From positions 68,927-132,926 of the forward strand of contig CAYMOX010000003.1 in assembly GCA_964392245.1 (NCBI GenBank): DNA of 64,000 nt, in the 5' to 3' direction. This stretch comes from JAAUUJ01 sp964392245. GTDB taxonomy: Bacteria > Cyanobacteriota > Cyanobacteriia > Thermostichales > Thermostichaceae. Positions within the stretch are counted from its first letter, which is position 1; the number at the start of each line of letters is the position of its first letter. Positions 1 through 8,103 of the stretch are shown here, piece by piece. A program made the position numbers and the translations under genes. Under the pieces are notes generated by a model, which had not been told where the DNA came from, did not search any database, and was given only the letters and a program-made list of their open reading frames with translations.

Positions 1-2
1 CG

Positions 3-953
3 GATGCAGGCATCCCCCAAGGGACAGAAACAGTCGAGATTGATGGCTATTTCCGATCCACCACCGAGACGCTGGCCATCATGCGCGAAGCCGTGGATCG
101 CTGGCACCGACCGGAGGAGGGGATCCATATTCTTGTGGCCCCCACGGGGATGCAGATGTGTACCGATGCTCTCTTTCAGGGCTGCATTGAATTGAGCGAT
201 GCGTTTAACCTCTGCCGCCATGCCCATCTGCTGGAAACCAAGGCACAACAGCTGCTGGCGCAGGAAAAATATGGTTGTACAGCCGTGGAACACCTGCACC
301 ATCTGGGCTACCTCAGTCCCAAAACTTCCCTTGCCCACTGCATCTGGCTCACCGACAGTGACATTCAGATCATGGCGGCCACCCAAACCACAGCGGTGCA
401 CAATCCCCTCAGCAATCTACGTCTGGGCAGTGGCATTGCTCCCGTCTTGAAATTCAGACAGGCCGGAGTGAACGTCAGCTTTGGCTGCGACGGATCCGCC
501 AGCAACGATTCCCAGGATCTGCTGGAGGCCATCAAGATCGGTTCGATTCTGCACAACATCACTGATTTTGAATACCGCCATTGGATCACGCCTCAAGCCA
601 GTGTCGAGATGGCCTCTCTGGGGGGAGCAAAGGGACTCCATTGCCAGGATCAGCTGGGTTCCGTGGAAGTGGGTAAGCAGGCGGATCTGGTGCTTTACGA
701 TCTGACCAATCTTTCCCTGCTCCCCCGTACCGATCCGTTGGGGCAGTTGATCTGGGGGCGACCCACCCATGCGGTGGATAGTGTGTGGGTACGGGGACGA
801 CAGGTGGTTCGGGATGGAGAGGTGATCAGCGTGGATGTGGCCCAGTTGCGTCAGGATCTGTTTGCCGCCAGTCAATGGCAGACTCCTCGCCACTCCCAAT
901 GGGTGGAGCAGGTGGAGGATCGTTACCGCCGTGTCATGGGCCTCAATGATTGA
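3..953 (+). CDS. Amidohydrolase (TRZ/ATZ, 8-oxoguanine deaminase-like), 5' end cut by window edge
   Basis: The reading frame is open to the first bases of the window, so the N-terminus with the first metal-binding histidines lies outside it. The visible 316 residues match the C-terminal two thirds of the metal-dependent amidohydrolase superfamily: LAHCIWLTDSDI (metal His), VHNPLSNLRLGSGIAP, and the very typical GCDGSASNDSQDLLEAIK holding the metal-binding Asp. That last motif is shared with 8-oxoguanine deaminases and hydroxyatrazine-type aminohydrolases, which remove an amino group from a purine or triazine ring in the cytoplasm. The C-terminal part (GKQADLVLYD) is the usual beta-sandwich return. 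The stop overlaps the next gene by 8 bases, suggesting coupled translation. Exact substrate unknown. Confidence 0.85.
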   Translation, partial: DAGIPQGTETVEIDGYFRSTTETLAIMREAVDRWHRPEEGIHILVAPTGMQMCTDALFQGCIELSDAFNLCRHAHLLETKAQQLLAQEKYGCTAVEHLHHLGYLSPKTSLAHCIWLTDSDIQIMAATQTTAVHNPLSNLRLGSGIAPVLKFRQAGVNVSFGCDGSASNDSQDLLEAIKIGSILHNITDFEYRHWITPQASVEMASLGGAKGLHCQDQLGSVEVGKQADLVLYDLTNLSLLPRTDPLGQLIWGRPTHAVDSVWVRGRQVVRDGEVISVDVAQLRQDLFAASQWQTPRHSQWVEQVEDRYRRVMGLND

Positions 954-1794
954 ACTGCTCTGTTGCCCATCTCACAATGACGGGTGGTCGCTGGATGCTC
1001 GTGATCCAGACATGGTCAAGGCTTTAATGCCTGTTTATCAGTGGTGTTACGAGCATTACTTTCGGGTACAAACCGATGGCTGGGATCAGATTCCGACCCA
1101 GGGGGCAGTTTTGTTTGTGGGCTCCCACAATGGGGGGCTGGCCGCTCCGGATATGCACATGTTCATCTTTGACTGGTATCAACGGTTTGGCTACGAGCGT
1201 CCGGTTTACGGATTAATGCATCCCATGGTGTGGACAGCATTCCCTCCTGTGGCCCATTTGGCGGTGGCTTTTGGGGCGATCCGGGCTGATCCACGGATGG
1301 CGATTGCAGCGCTGCGTCAACCGGCCAGTGTACTGGTCTACCCCGGCGGAGCATCGGATACCTTTCGACTCCATCAGCTACGGGATCAGATCTCATTTTT
1401 TGGCAATCAGGGTTTTATTAAACTGGCCCTGCGGGAAGAGGTGCCGATCATTCCCCTGATCTCCTGGGGTGCCCACGATACGCTGCTGGTCCTGGCAGAT
1501 TTCTACCCCCAGCTCCGGCAGCTGCATGACTGGGGCATGCCCTGGTTGTTTGATCTGGATCCCCTGGTAATGCCCCTGTATCTGGGTCTACCCTGGGGAT
1601 TAACCCTGGGTCCGCTACCCAATATTCCCTTGCCTGTGCCCATCGCAACCCGTGTTTGTCCGGCCATTACCTTCCCGCGTTATGGCAGAGACACTCTCAA
1701 GGATCTCGACTACGTGGATGCCTGTTACCGACTTGTGGTTGAAACCATGCAAACGGCGCTGGAGCAGCTGATTCAGGAGGTCAAGGGTTCATGA
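946..1794 (+). CDS. Lysophospholipid/diacylglycerol acyltransferase-like membrane protein
   Basis: 282 residues from the ATG at 946, which overlaps the end of the amidohydrolase by 8 bases. A longer frame from 835 lies wholly inside the upstream gene in another frame and is rejected. The protein shows SHNGGLAAPD near residue 65, an acyltransferase HX4D-type block, followed by FGAIRADP and VLVYPGGASDTFR, the glycine-rich substrate block of PlsC-like and plant diacylglycerol acyltransferase-like enzymes. Hydrophobic stretches around residues 85-105 and 205-225 suggest membrane association. The family moves acyl chains from a thioester to a glycerolipid or other alcohol. The substrate cannot be assigned here, and the link with the upstream amidohydrolase looks like packing rather than pathway. 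Confidence 0.75.
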   Translation: MIELLCCPSHNDGWSLDARDPDMVKALMPVYQWCYEHYFRVQTDGWDQIPTQGAVLFVGSHNGGLAAPDMHMFIFDWYQRFGYERPVYGLMHPMVWTAFPPVAHLAVAFGAIRADPRMAIAALRQPASVLVYPGGASDTFRLHQLRDQISFFGNQGFIKLALREEVPIIPLISWGAHDTLLVLADFYPQLRQLHDWGMPWLFDLDPLVMPLYLGLPWGLTLGPLPNIPLPVPIATRVCPAITFPRYGRDTLKDLDYVDACYRLVVETMQTALEQLIQEVKGS

Positions 1795-1895
1795 TTTGTT
1801 CGTCTGCCCCTGATCATTCCAAAGGCTCCTTACCCATACCCCTCCTCACCGATCCACTCAGGTGATCACAGGCAGGGTTAACGACTTGAATGATT

Positions 1896-3113
1896 TCACA
1901 AGAGTTGCTTGACGATGAACCCGACAATGCCACCAGCCAAAACAATCCAGGCCGAGTTGACCTTAAGTCGAAAAATTGCGATCGCTGCCAACCCTGCCAA
2001 CATCAAAGTTACCCAATCCACCAGAGCAGTTTGTCCCAGGGTGAATAGGACGGCAGCCATCAAGCCCAGAGAGGCTGCATTGACCCCATCCAGAAACGCC
2101 CCGAACCATCGGGACCGACGCAGCCCAGGTACCCAGGGGCTAACAATTCCCACCAGCACAAATGCAGGCAGGAAAATCCCTACAGTGCCTGCGATTGCCC
2201 CCACATGACCCGCCAGTAGATAGCCCACGAAGGTTGCTGTTGTAAAAACGGGGCCAGGGGTGAATTGACCGATGGCGATCGCATCCAGTAATTCCTGAGA
2301 GGTGAGCCAGCCCAACTGTTCCACTAAATCCCGCTGCAAAAAAGCCAGCAACACATAGCCGCTGCCGTAAAGGACCGAACCGATCTTCAGAAAGAACAGA
2401 AACACCTGGATCCAGCTGGGTGAAGCCAGGGTTGTTGCTCCTGCCAGCCCGTTGATTTGGGCCAGCGTTCCTGAAATAGGGAAGAACAGGGCAGCGGTAC
2501 CCCCTGAAGGGAGGGCATTGAACAGCATCACCCCCAACCCTGCGATCAACAGCAGCAAAATCTCGTTCACGTTCAAAAAGTAGGCCACGATAACAGCGAT
2601 CGCCGCGATCGTGGTGGGAGTATTCTTGATGGCCTTTTTACGCAGCTGGAAGAGGGCCTGCAAGACAATGGCAATAATCACGGGTTTGATGCCGTACAGC
2701 AGCCATTCCACCTGGGGAACAGTTTGAAAGCGAACGTATAGGACCGCAAGAATCCAGACAATCGTCATGGCAGGGAGGATGAAACAACTGCCCGCCACAA
2801 ACAACCCTTTCCAGCCCGCCCGCTCATAACCGATGTGAATCGCCAATTCCGTGGAGTTGGGACCAGGCAAGAGATTGGTTACGCCGATCAGGTCCAGCAG
2901 CTTTTCCCTTTTCATCCACTGTCGTCGCTTGACCACTTCGTCATCCATCATGGCGATGTGAGCCGCTGGTCCCCCAAAGGCAATACAGCCTAGCCGAAAA
3001 AACACCGCTGCCAGTTCTTGCAAGCGTTGTCGCTCTGCTTCCGGACTCAATTGGGGGGGCGAGTGCTCTTGCTCTGATGGGCTTAAGGATTCCTCTGATT
3101 CCGGAGTTTCCAT
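1896..3113 (-). CDS. chrA: Chromate efflux transporter ChrA
   Basis: 405 residues, the usual length of the long-chain CHR family, which has two homologous halves. Half one opens with FFRLGCIAFGGPAAHIAMM and continues with the conserved NLLPGPNSTELAIHIGY. Half two has LKIGSVLYGSGYVLLAFLQ and AIGQFTPGPVFTTATFVGYLL. About ten to twelve membrane segments are evident. The protein exports chromate from the cytoplasm; some relatives may carry sulfate-like anions. The charged Glu/Ser/Gln-rich N-terminus (first 30 residues) is cytoplasmic. A PadR regulator lies 129 bases upstream on the same strand. Three of the only four GCGATCGC octamers I found in the window lie in this gene, hinting at acquisition from another cyanobacterium. 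Confidence 0.93.
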   Translation of the reverse strand: METPESEESLSPSEQEHSPPQLSPEAERQRLQELAAVFFRLGCIAFGGPAAHIAMMDDEVVKRRQWMKREKLLDLIGVTNLLPGPNSTELAIHIGYERAGWKGLFVAGSCFILPAMTIVWILAVLYVRFQTVPQVEWLLYGIKPVIIAIVLQALFQLRKKAIKNTPTTIAAIAVIVAYFLNVNEILLLLIAGLGVMLFNALPSGGTAALFFPISGTLAQINGLAGATTLASPSWIQVFLFFLKIGSVLYGSGYVLLAFLQRDLVEQLGWLTSQELLDAIAIGQFTPGPVFTTATFVGYLLAGHVGAIAGTVGIFLPAFVLVGIVSPWVPGLRRSRWFGAFLDGVNAASLGLMAAVLFTLGQTALVDWVTLMLAGLAAIAIFRLKVNSAWIVLAGGIVGFIVKQLL

Positions 3114-3160
3114 GACTTCATTGCTTCAAAAAGGAGAACAAAGCAATAGTATCGCTTTTC

Positions 3161-3179
3161 GATATCGATCATCTATATC
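3161..3179. promoter_or_regulatory. Candidate operator: inverted repeat GATAT-N9-ATATC upstream of chrA
   Basis: A 19-base inverted repeat with perfect 5-base arms lies 48 bases upstream of the chrA ATG, between padR and chrA. PadR dimers bind inverted repeats with a spacer of about this size, so this is a plausible autoregulatory or chrA operator. Short AT-rich palindromes also arise by chance, so confidence is low. Confidence 0.3.
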
Positions 3180-3242
3180 CTGTGTGCATCCATTGTTGCC
3201 TTGGGCTGAGATCGGGGAATGAATCTCACGCTAAGCCTCCTG

Positions 3243-3551
3243 TCAGGTTTCATCTTCAAACAGCTCGCCAAACAGTTCTCGAACCTTCTCTTTAGCCTCT
3301 TCTAGGGCCGCTTTGCCCTCGTCCGTTGCCCGGTAAAACTTGCGTGACTGTCGCCCTGAACGTTCCTCATAAGAAGACAAATACCCCTTGCGTTCGAGCC
3401 CATGCAGGATCGGATAGAGTGTTCCCGGACTCAGCTTGTAGCCATGACGATCCAGTTCCTCAATGATGCCCAGTCCAAAAATTGGTTCATGAACGGCATG
3501 GTGAAGAATGTGCAGGCGAATTAGACCAGAATAGAGATCACGGTCAGTCAT
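3243..3551 (-). CDS. PadR family transcriptional regulator
   Basis: 102 residues with a compact winged helix and a short C-terminal helix, typical of the small PadR subfamily. Diagnostic segments are HEPIFGLGIIEELDRHGYKL, SPGTLYPILHGLERKGYL and the wing SGRQSRKFYRATDEGKAAL. PadR proteins repress neighbouring detoxification or efflux genes and release DNA when a ligand binds. The ATG at 3551 is the only sensible start. chrA follows on the same strand, and padR next to chrA is a recurrent pair in bacteria, so control of chrA by chromate or oxidative stress is the likely job. An inverted repeat in the gap may be its operator. Confidence 0.92.
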   Translation of the reverse strand: MTDRDLYSGLIRLHILHHAVHEPIFGLGIIEELDRHGYKLSPGTLYPILHGLERKGYLSSYEERSGRQSRKFYRATDEGKAALEEAKEKVRELFGELFEDET

Positions 3552-3617
3552 GGATCGGTCGAATTAACGCCACAGACTCTTAGCATAAGGGATCGAGATG
3601 ATCCGGGTTGCGCCCTT

Positions 3618-5207
3618 TCAGAAGGGTACTGGGGTGGCCTCTGGGGTTGGTGCGACTCCTTCACTGCGACTGGCGGTGCGTGCCCCTGATTCTAGCGCCC
3701 ACTGCTTAAGAGCCTGGATCTGATCTCGTGCCAGGGAGGCTAACGGCACCGTTTCTTGCATAACCTGGATCAAATCCGCCTGGGTGAACTCCCGCGGTGA
3801 AGCTTCGTTGAAGGCCAGGTGCATCGCATCATAAATACAGTGTTCGATCTCCGCCCCACTAAATTCCGGCGCCAGATTGGCCAGGAGTCCCAGGTCAAAC
3901 TCGGACACCCGACTGGGCCGCACCCGTTCGAGATGGACACGGATGATCTCCTGTCGTTCCTGGACAGTGGGCAGATTGAGAAAGAAGATCTCATCAAAAC
4001 GTCCCTTGCGCAGCAGTTCTGCGGGCAGTACTCGCACGTTATTCGCCGTGGCCACGATAAACACAGGTTTGGACTTCTCCTGCATCCAGGTGATCAAACT
4101 GCCAAACACCCGCTTACTGGTGCCAGAATCGCCGGAAAACTCCCCGCTGATCCCTCCAAAGGCCTTGTCAATTTCATCGATCCAGAGCACGCAGGGGGCC
4201 ATGGCTTCCGCAATCTGGATCATCTGGCGCACCCGCCCCTCACTTTCTCCGACAATGCCCCCGAATAAGCGACCCGAGTCCAGCTTCAGCAGAGGCATCC
4301 GCCATTCGCGGGCGATCGTCTTGGCCGAAAGGGATTTCCCCGTCCCCTGGATCCCTACCAACAAAATGCCTCGGGGGTTCGGTAAGCCATAGCGTCTTGC
4401 CGCTTCACCAAAGCTGTTGCGCCGCTGACGCACCCAGGTTTTCAGGTTCTCCAGCCCTCCCACATGCTTTAACGTCTCTGAGGGACTGTAGTACTCCAGG
4501 ATCTCGGTCTGGCGAATGTATTGTTTTTTTTCCTCCAGCACCAGATCGATATCTGCATCCGTCACCTTCTGGTTGGCAGCCAGAGCCCGCGCCAGGATCC
4601 GTTCAATCCGCCGCCGACTTAAGCCCTGACAGGCTCGTACCAGTTGTTCCCGTCCATTCCCATTCACCTGCAATTGCTCGGGCGGCACCGTGGCGGTCAG
4701 GATCTGATCAATGGCAGCTATCCCTGGGAGCGGGAAGTCCACCACCACCATTTCCTCCCGCAGTTCTGCCGGGACCACCGCCTCATGGCTGAGCAGGATG
4801 ATCGTTTTGAGGGAGCGGCGACTGTTTCTCACCAGTTTTTTGAGAGAGCGGATCGTGGCGTAGTGATCAGTCCGCTGGGGATTCTGCAGAATGGGCAGAA
4901 AATCCTTGAGAATACAAATCACGGGTTCATCATGGCAGGCCTCGATCCGCCCCAGCGCCGCATTGGCGTTATTTTTATGCTGGCCGTTATCCTGCCATCC
5001 CCCCACCTGATCCCAGATCAGAACACGGCAGGCAGGATGAATATGGCTGGCAATGGCTTCGATCATTTCCTCGGCAGGGGCCTCTTCGGCACTGACAAGA
5101 GAGATGAGGGTATAGCGAGCCTGGATCATGAGTTCAAGCGAGGAAGTAACCTCCTGCGTTGCTCCTTCCCTCCCATGATCGGTGTCTGCCATAACCTGCG
5201 AATCCAT
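3618..5207 (-). CDS. ycf46: Ycf46-like AAA ATPase
   Basis: 529 residues from the ATG at 5207; a GTG five codons earlier is possible. The N-terminal 240 residues form a degenerate ATPase-like region without clear nucleotide motifs. The C-terminal AAA module has Walker A GIQGTGKS near residue 287, Walker B LWIDEIDKAF near 340, sensor-1 VATANN and an arginine-finger stretch LLRKGRFDE. This arrangement matches Ycf46 of algal plastids and Slr0374 of Synechocystis, which has been linked to inorganic carbon use. It is probably soluble and oligomeric. The C-terminal tail (about 25 residues rich in Ala, Pro and Thr) looks disordered. No operon partner is evident: the gene stands alone between padR and the metal transporter operon. 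Confidence 0.85.
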   Translation of the reverse strand: MDSQVMADTDHGREGATQEVTSSLELMIQARYTLISLVSAEEAPAEEMIEAIASHIHPACRVLIWDQVGGWQDNGQHKNNANAALGRIEACHDEPVICILKDFLPILQNPQRTDHYATIRSLKKLVRNSRRSLKTIILLSHEAVVPAELREEMVVVDFPLPGIAAIDQILTATVPPEQLQVNGNGREQLVRACQGLSRRRIERILARALAANQKVTDADIDLVLEEKKQYIRQTEILEYYSPSETLKHVGGLENLKTWVRQRRNSFGEAARRYGLPNPRGILLVGIQGTGKSLSAKTIAREWRMPLLKLDSGRLFGGIVGESEGRVRQMIQIAEAMAPCVLWIDEIDKAFGGISGEFSGDSGTSKRVFGSLITWMQEKSKPVFIVATANNVRVLPAELLRKGRFDEIFFLNLPTVQERQEIIRVHLERVRPSRVSEFDLGLLANLAPEFSGAEIEHCIYDAMHLAFNEASPREFTQADLIQVMQETVPLASLARDQIQALKQWALESGARTASRSEGVAPTPEATPVPF

Positions 5208-5322
5208 ACTCAGCACCAACACTGTAACGCGTGCAAACGGGTGGTGCGGCGCAGCTCTCGACCTGCGTAGCCCGTGGCGTAGGACATCGTAGACGAATGG
5301 ATCACCTTAAGTTTGATCCTAT

Positions 5323-6126
5323 CTATCCAATTGCTGTATCAGGGAAAGGATGTTGATGAGGACCCCGAAATAGGGAATGGGGCTTTTCCAGTGCATGGGC
5401 TTCCATCAGATCCTGATCCCCCATCACTTCAGCACAGGATCCATCCGCCACAATCTGGCCCCCGTCCATTAAGATCACCCGTTGGCACACCTCTAGAATA
5501 AATTCCAGATCATGGGAGGCAATCAACAAGGTCTGCTCGGACTGCCTCAGGAACTCGATCAAGCGTCGTCGTGCCCGCATATCCAGGTTGGCAGAGGGTT
5601 CATCGTAGATCATGATCTGGGGCTGCATGGCCAAGACCCCGGCGATTGCCACCATCCGCTTTTGACCGCCAGACAGGTGATGGGGAGGCCGATCCGCCAG
5701 AGCTTCCGTGCCTGTTAATCTCAATGCTTGCTGCACTCGGTCACGGATCACCTCAGGAGGCAGTCCCATATTTTCTGGACCGAAAGCCACATCCTCCCAG
5801 ACGGTGGTCGAGAATAACTGATCATTGGGGTTTTGAAACACCAGACCCACCTCTGAGCGCAACTGTCCTGGGATCACGGGATCTCCAAAAATGCGCACTT
5901 CTCCCCCCGACGGCTTGAGAACTCCACAAATACTGAGGAAACAGGTGGTTTTGCCAGCCCCATTGGGACCAATGACGCCCACACGCTCTCCAGATCCCAC
6001 CTGCAAATCAAGATCGCAAAGAATGTCGCGGCAGTCCGGATAGGAGAAACATAGATCCTTGATTTGAATGGCCTGATCAGGGGAGAGAGAGGTAGAGAAG
6101 GCATTCACCGCAGATGTGGCAGTCAT
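5323..6126 (-). CDS. cbiO: ECF nickel/cobalt transporter ATPase (CbiO/NikO)
   Basis: 267 residues forming one ABC ATPase domain: Walker A GPNGAGKTT (residues 53-61), Q-loop FQNPNDQLF, signature LSGGQKRM near 150, Walker B IMIYDEPSANLD, and switch His in LIASHDLEF. The FQNPxDQLF Q-loop is typical of energy-coupling factor ATPases. It powers import by the membrane proteins encoded just upstream. It is the last gene of a minus-strand operon in the order secreted protein, NikL-like, cbiM, cbiQ, cbiO, with gaps of 5 to 7 bases or overlaps throughout. The final 20 residues diverge from the family core and look like an unstructured tail. Confidence 0.92.
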   Translation of the reverse strand: MTATSAVNAFSTSLSPDQAIQIKDLCFSYPDCRDILCDLDLQVGSGERVGVIGPNGAGKTTCFLSICGVLKPSGGEVRIFGDPVIPGQLRSEVGLVFQNPNDQLFSTTVWEDVAFGPENMGLPPEVIRDRVQQALRLTGTEALADRPPHHLSGGQKRMVAIAGVLAMQPQIMIYDEPSANLDMRARRRLIEFLRQSEQTLLIASHDLEFILEVCQRVILMDGGQIVADGSCAEVMGDQDLMEAHALEKPHSLFRGPHQHPFPDTAIG

Positions 6127-6132
6127 GAATAT

Positions 6133-6936
6133 TCAAATCCCAAAGTGCAAGGCCAGCTGAACCAGGATAAACCCAGCGGCAACAGTTAACACGGCCATCA
6201 GATAAACGGTATCCTCTCCCAGCAAGGCTGACCTGTCATTGGGCGTAGCCTCAAGTAAGGGGGAGCGACCGTACCCTCTGAGTCTCATGGCTTGATAGAC
6301 CCGTTCCGACTGTTCGTAGCTCCGGATCAACAACGTTCCCACCAGCGACGCATATCGGGACCAGTGGGTCCAGGAGAAACCCCGCCGCTTCCGCTCCGAT
6401 GGAAAGCCCCGCAATTGCATGGCCCGTTGCATGGTGTGCAGATCCTGACCGATGTCATGTAAGTAACGATAGGTGAGCAACATCATATCCGACAGGGTTG
6501 CGGGCAATCCCAGAGAGCGAAGGGCTTTAACCATGGACAGGAAAGGCGTGGTTCCCAGCAGGATCAAGCTGAGGGTCAGGATACAGAGAAACCGACAGGA
6601 GATCAGCAGCGCCGCCATACACCCCTCCCGCTTCAGGCTCAGGAGTCCCCATTCCCAGATCACAGTCTCTCCAGAAAGGAAGGGGAGTAAAAAGATCACC
6701 ATTACCAGAAACACGCCTGGATACCGTACCCGGGACAACCAGTAATGCAGGGGCAACTGGGAAAGGGCATAAAAACTGGTGGTGACCAGGATCATCCAGG
6801 GCAGTAGCATCCAGGACTCCACCATGGCAAAAGCAAAGATCAGGGCTAACAATCCCACCAGCTTGGGCCGAGGATCCCACCGGTGCAGGGGAGAATTGAG
6901 TCCTATATACTGATCAATTGCCAGTTTGATGCTCAT
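6133..6936 (-). CDS. cbiQ: ECF nickel/cobalt transporter membrane component (CbiQ/NikQ)
   Basis: 267 residues, a T-component transmembrane protein. It has about six membrane segments and the coupling motifs of the family: AMQLRGFPSER near residue 160 and AMRLRGYGRS near 220, the two Ala-Arg-Gly signatures that contact the ATPase. The N-terminus IDQYIGLNSPLHRWDPRPKL is the usual CbiQ opening, where the DPR motif precedes the first membrane helix. It couples ATP hydrolysis by CbiO to metal passage through CbiM. Six bases separate it from cbiO and five from cbiM, so all three are surely co-translated. Confidence 0.92.
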   Translation of the reverse strand: MSIKLAIDQYIGLNSPLHRWDPRPKLVGLLALIFAFAMVESWMLLPWMILVTTSFYALSQLPLHYWLSRVRYPGVFLVMVIFLLPFLSGETVIWEWGLLSLKREGCMAALLISCRFLCILTLSLILLGTTPFLSMVKALRSLGLPATLSDMMLLTYRYLHDIGQDLHTMQRAMQLRGFPSERKRRGFSWTHWSRYASLVGTLLIRSYEQSERVYQAMRLRGYGRSPLLEATPNDRSALLGEDTVYLMAVLTVAAGFILVQLALHFGI

Positions 6937-6941
6937 GGCCG

Positions 6942-7592
6942 TTATCCCCCCAGAGGTAACAACTCGGGCTTGATCCGGTGCAGAAACAGGACCACCAGAC
7001 TGGTAAATACCCCTTCCAGAATGATGATGGGAACATGGGCAATGATCAGGGTCCAGAGAGCCACTTGCTCTGAGTCTGATTCCAATCCTGAGGGAATGGT
7101 GGTTAGCACAACCCCATAAAAAATCAGGACCGCCAACCCCAACCCCAGCGATCCCCCCAGAAAGGCGCTGATTCCCATTGCCTGGCGTTCCGAGAACCAG
7201 TGGCCCAGAGGAGTGTTGAGACGAAAGATCTGATAAGCCAGTAGGGCGGGTAACCCCATCATGGCGGCATTGATCCCCAGCGTTGATAAGCCCCCATGTC
7301 CAAACACCACCGCCTGGAAAAATAAGCCAATCAAGATGGCCGGAAAGGCGTAATAGCCCAGGATCACCCCTAGCAGGCCGTTGAGCACCAGGTGAACGCT
7401 GGCTGGAGGAATCGGAATGTAAATGGAGGAGGCAACAAAAAAGGCAGCCGTCAGCAGAGAGGCTTTGGGGATCCCCTGAGTGGGATCCGGCTGCTGATGA
7501 ATCTGATGCAGGGAAAACCAGGTGGCCAACCCTGTGCAGGCATAGCCTCCGATCCAGATGGGGGCAGGCAGAAAACCGTCAGCAATATGCAT
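6942..7592 (-). CDS. cbiM: ECF nickel/cobalt transporter substrate-binding component (CbiM/NikM)
   Basis: 216 residues from the ATG at 7592. The longer frame is rejected because members must begin Met-His: MHIADGFLP supplies the N-terminal amine and His2 that coordinate the metal ion. VHLVLNGLLGVILGYYAFPAI and FGHGGLSTLGINAAMMGLPAL carry the further metal-site His and the small-residue helix packing. About six membrane segments. No cbiN gene is present; instead a NikL-like exported protein precedes it by 7 bases. This arrangement is seen in nickel systems, so nickel is somewhat more likely than cobalt. The sequence alone does not settle the ion. Confidence 0.9.
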   Translation of the reverse strand: MHIADGFLPAPIWIGGYACTGLATWFSLHQIHQQPDPTQGIPKASLLTAAFFVASSIYIPIPPASVHLVLNGLLGVILGYYAFPAILIGLFFQAVVFGHGGLSTLGINAAMMGLPALLAYQIFRLNTPLGHWFSERQAMGISAFLGGSLGLGLAVLIFYGVVLTTIPSGLESDSEQVALWTLIIAHVPIIILEGVFTSLVVLFLHRIKPELLPLGG

Positions 7593-7599
7593 GTTGACC

Positions 7600-8103
7600 C
7601 TACTTTTTCTGACGTGAGAAGAAGAGGGCTGTCCCCACACACCCCCAGAGGACTGAAGCGACCATCAAGCCCTTTTGCAGCCCGGTCCCCTCTTCCGATC
7701 CCGAGGAAGAAGCAAGGGTTGGCGGGATCAGCGCCTCCGGATCCTGACCAGGAACCACCTCCGCCACCGGAATGGCCACAATATCCCCATGCCCCGCCTG
7801 CCGCACCTGCACTTCCCAATTCCCAGGTTGAGCGGGATCGGGGGCAAAAATAAAGCGTCCTTGGTCATCCGTGACTCCCCGCTGCCAGGCATTCGCCGGA
7901 TCGGAGGGGCTGTAGACGGTGACCTGGGCAGCCGCCATCGGATCGCCGTTGTCATAGCGGGCCGTCAACTGAATCGCTTGGGTCGTTTCATAGTCAATGT
8001 GGGCCCCGTGCGCCCAGGCGGTGGTGGCCATCAGCACAGGGGTCAGGAAGGATGCAATCAACCCAGATCTAACCTCAGTTGCTCGAAAGAATCGTATGTT
8101 CAC
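7600..8103 (-). CDS. NikL-like exported, C-terminally anchored partner of the metal transporter
   Basis: 167 residues from a GTG at 8103; its first 29 bases overlap the upstream gene. It has a signal peptide ending near TTAWA, leaving a mature N-terminus HGAHIDY rich in His. The middle is an Ig-like carboxypeptidase-regulatory fold: NGDPMAAAQVTVYSP then GVTDDQGRFIFAPD and GNWEVQVRQAGHGD. A C-terminal membrane helix (GLMVASVLWGCVGTALFF) and a basic tail follow. This layout matches NikL, a component of nickel ECF transporters lacking CbiN. It may deliver or gate metal at the outer face of CbiM. Its position directly before cbiM supports this; direct evidence of metal choice is absent. Confidence 0.75.
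   Translation of the reverse strand: MNIRFFRATEVRSGLIASFLTPVLMATTAWAHGAHIDYETTQAIQLTARYDNGDPMAAAQVTVYSPSDPANAWQRGVTDDQGRFIFAPDPAQPGNWEVQVRQAGHGDIVAIPVAEVVPGQDPEALIPPTLASSSGSEEGTGLQKGLMVASVLWGCVGTALFFSRQKK

Noticed and set aside
835..945. Upstream extension of the acyltransferase reading frame
   Set aside because: It lies wholly inside the amidohydrolase gene in another frame; the ATG at 946 gives the usual short overlap.
3819..5270. Several long plus-strand open frames antisense to the Ycf46-like gene
   Set aside because: They are mirror frames of a strongly supported AAA ATPase gene and show no family motifs.
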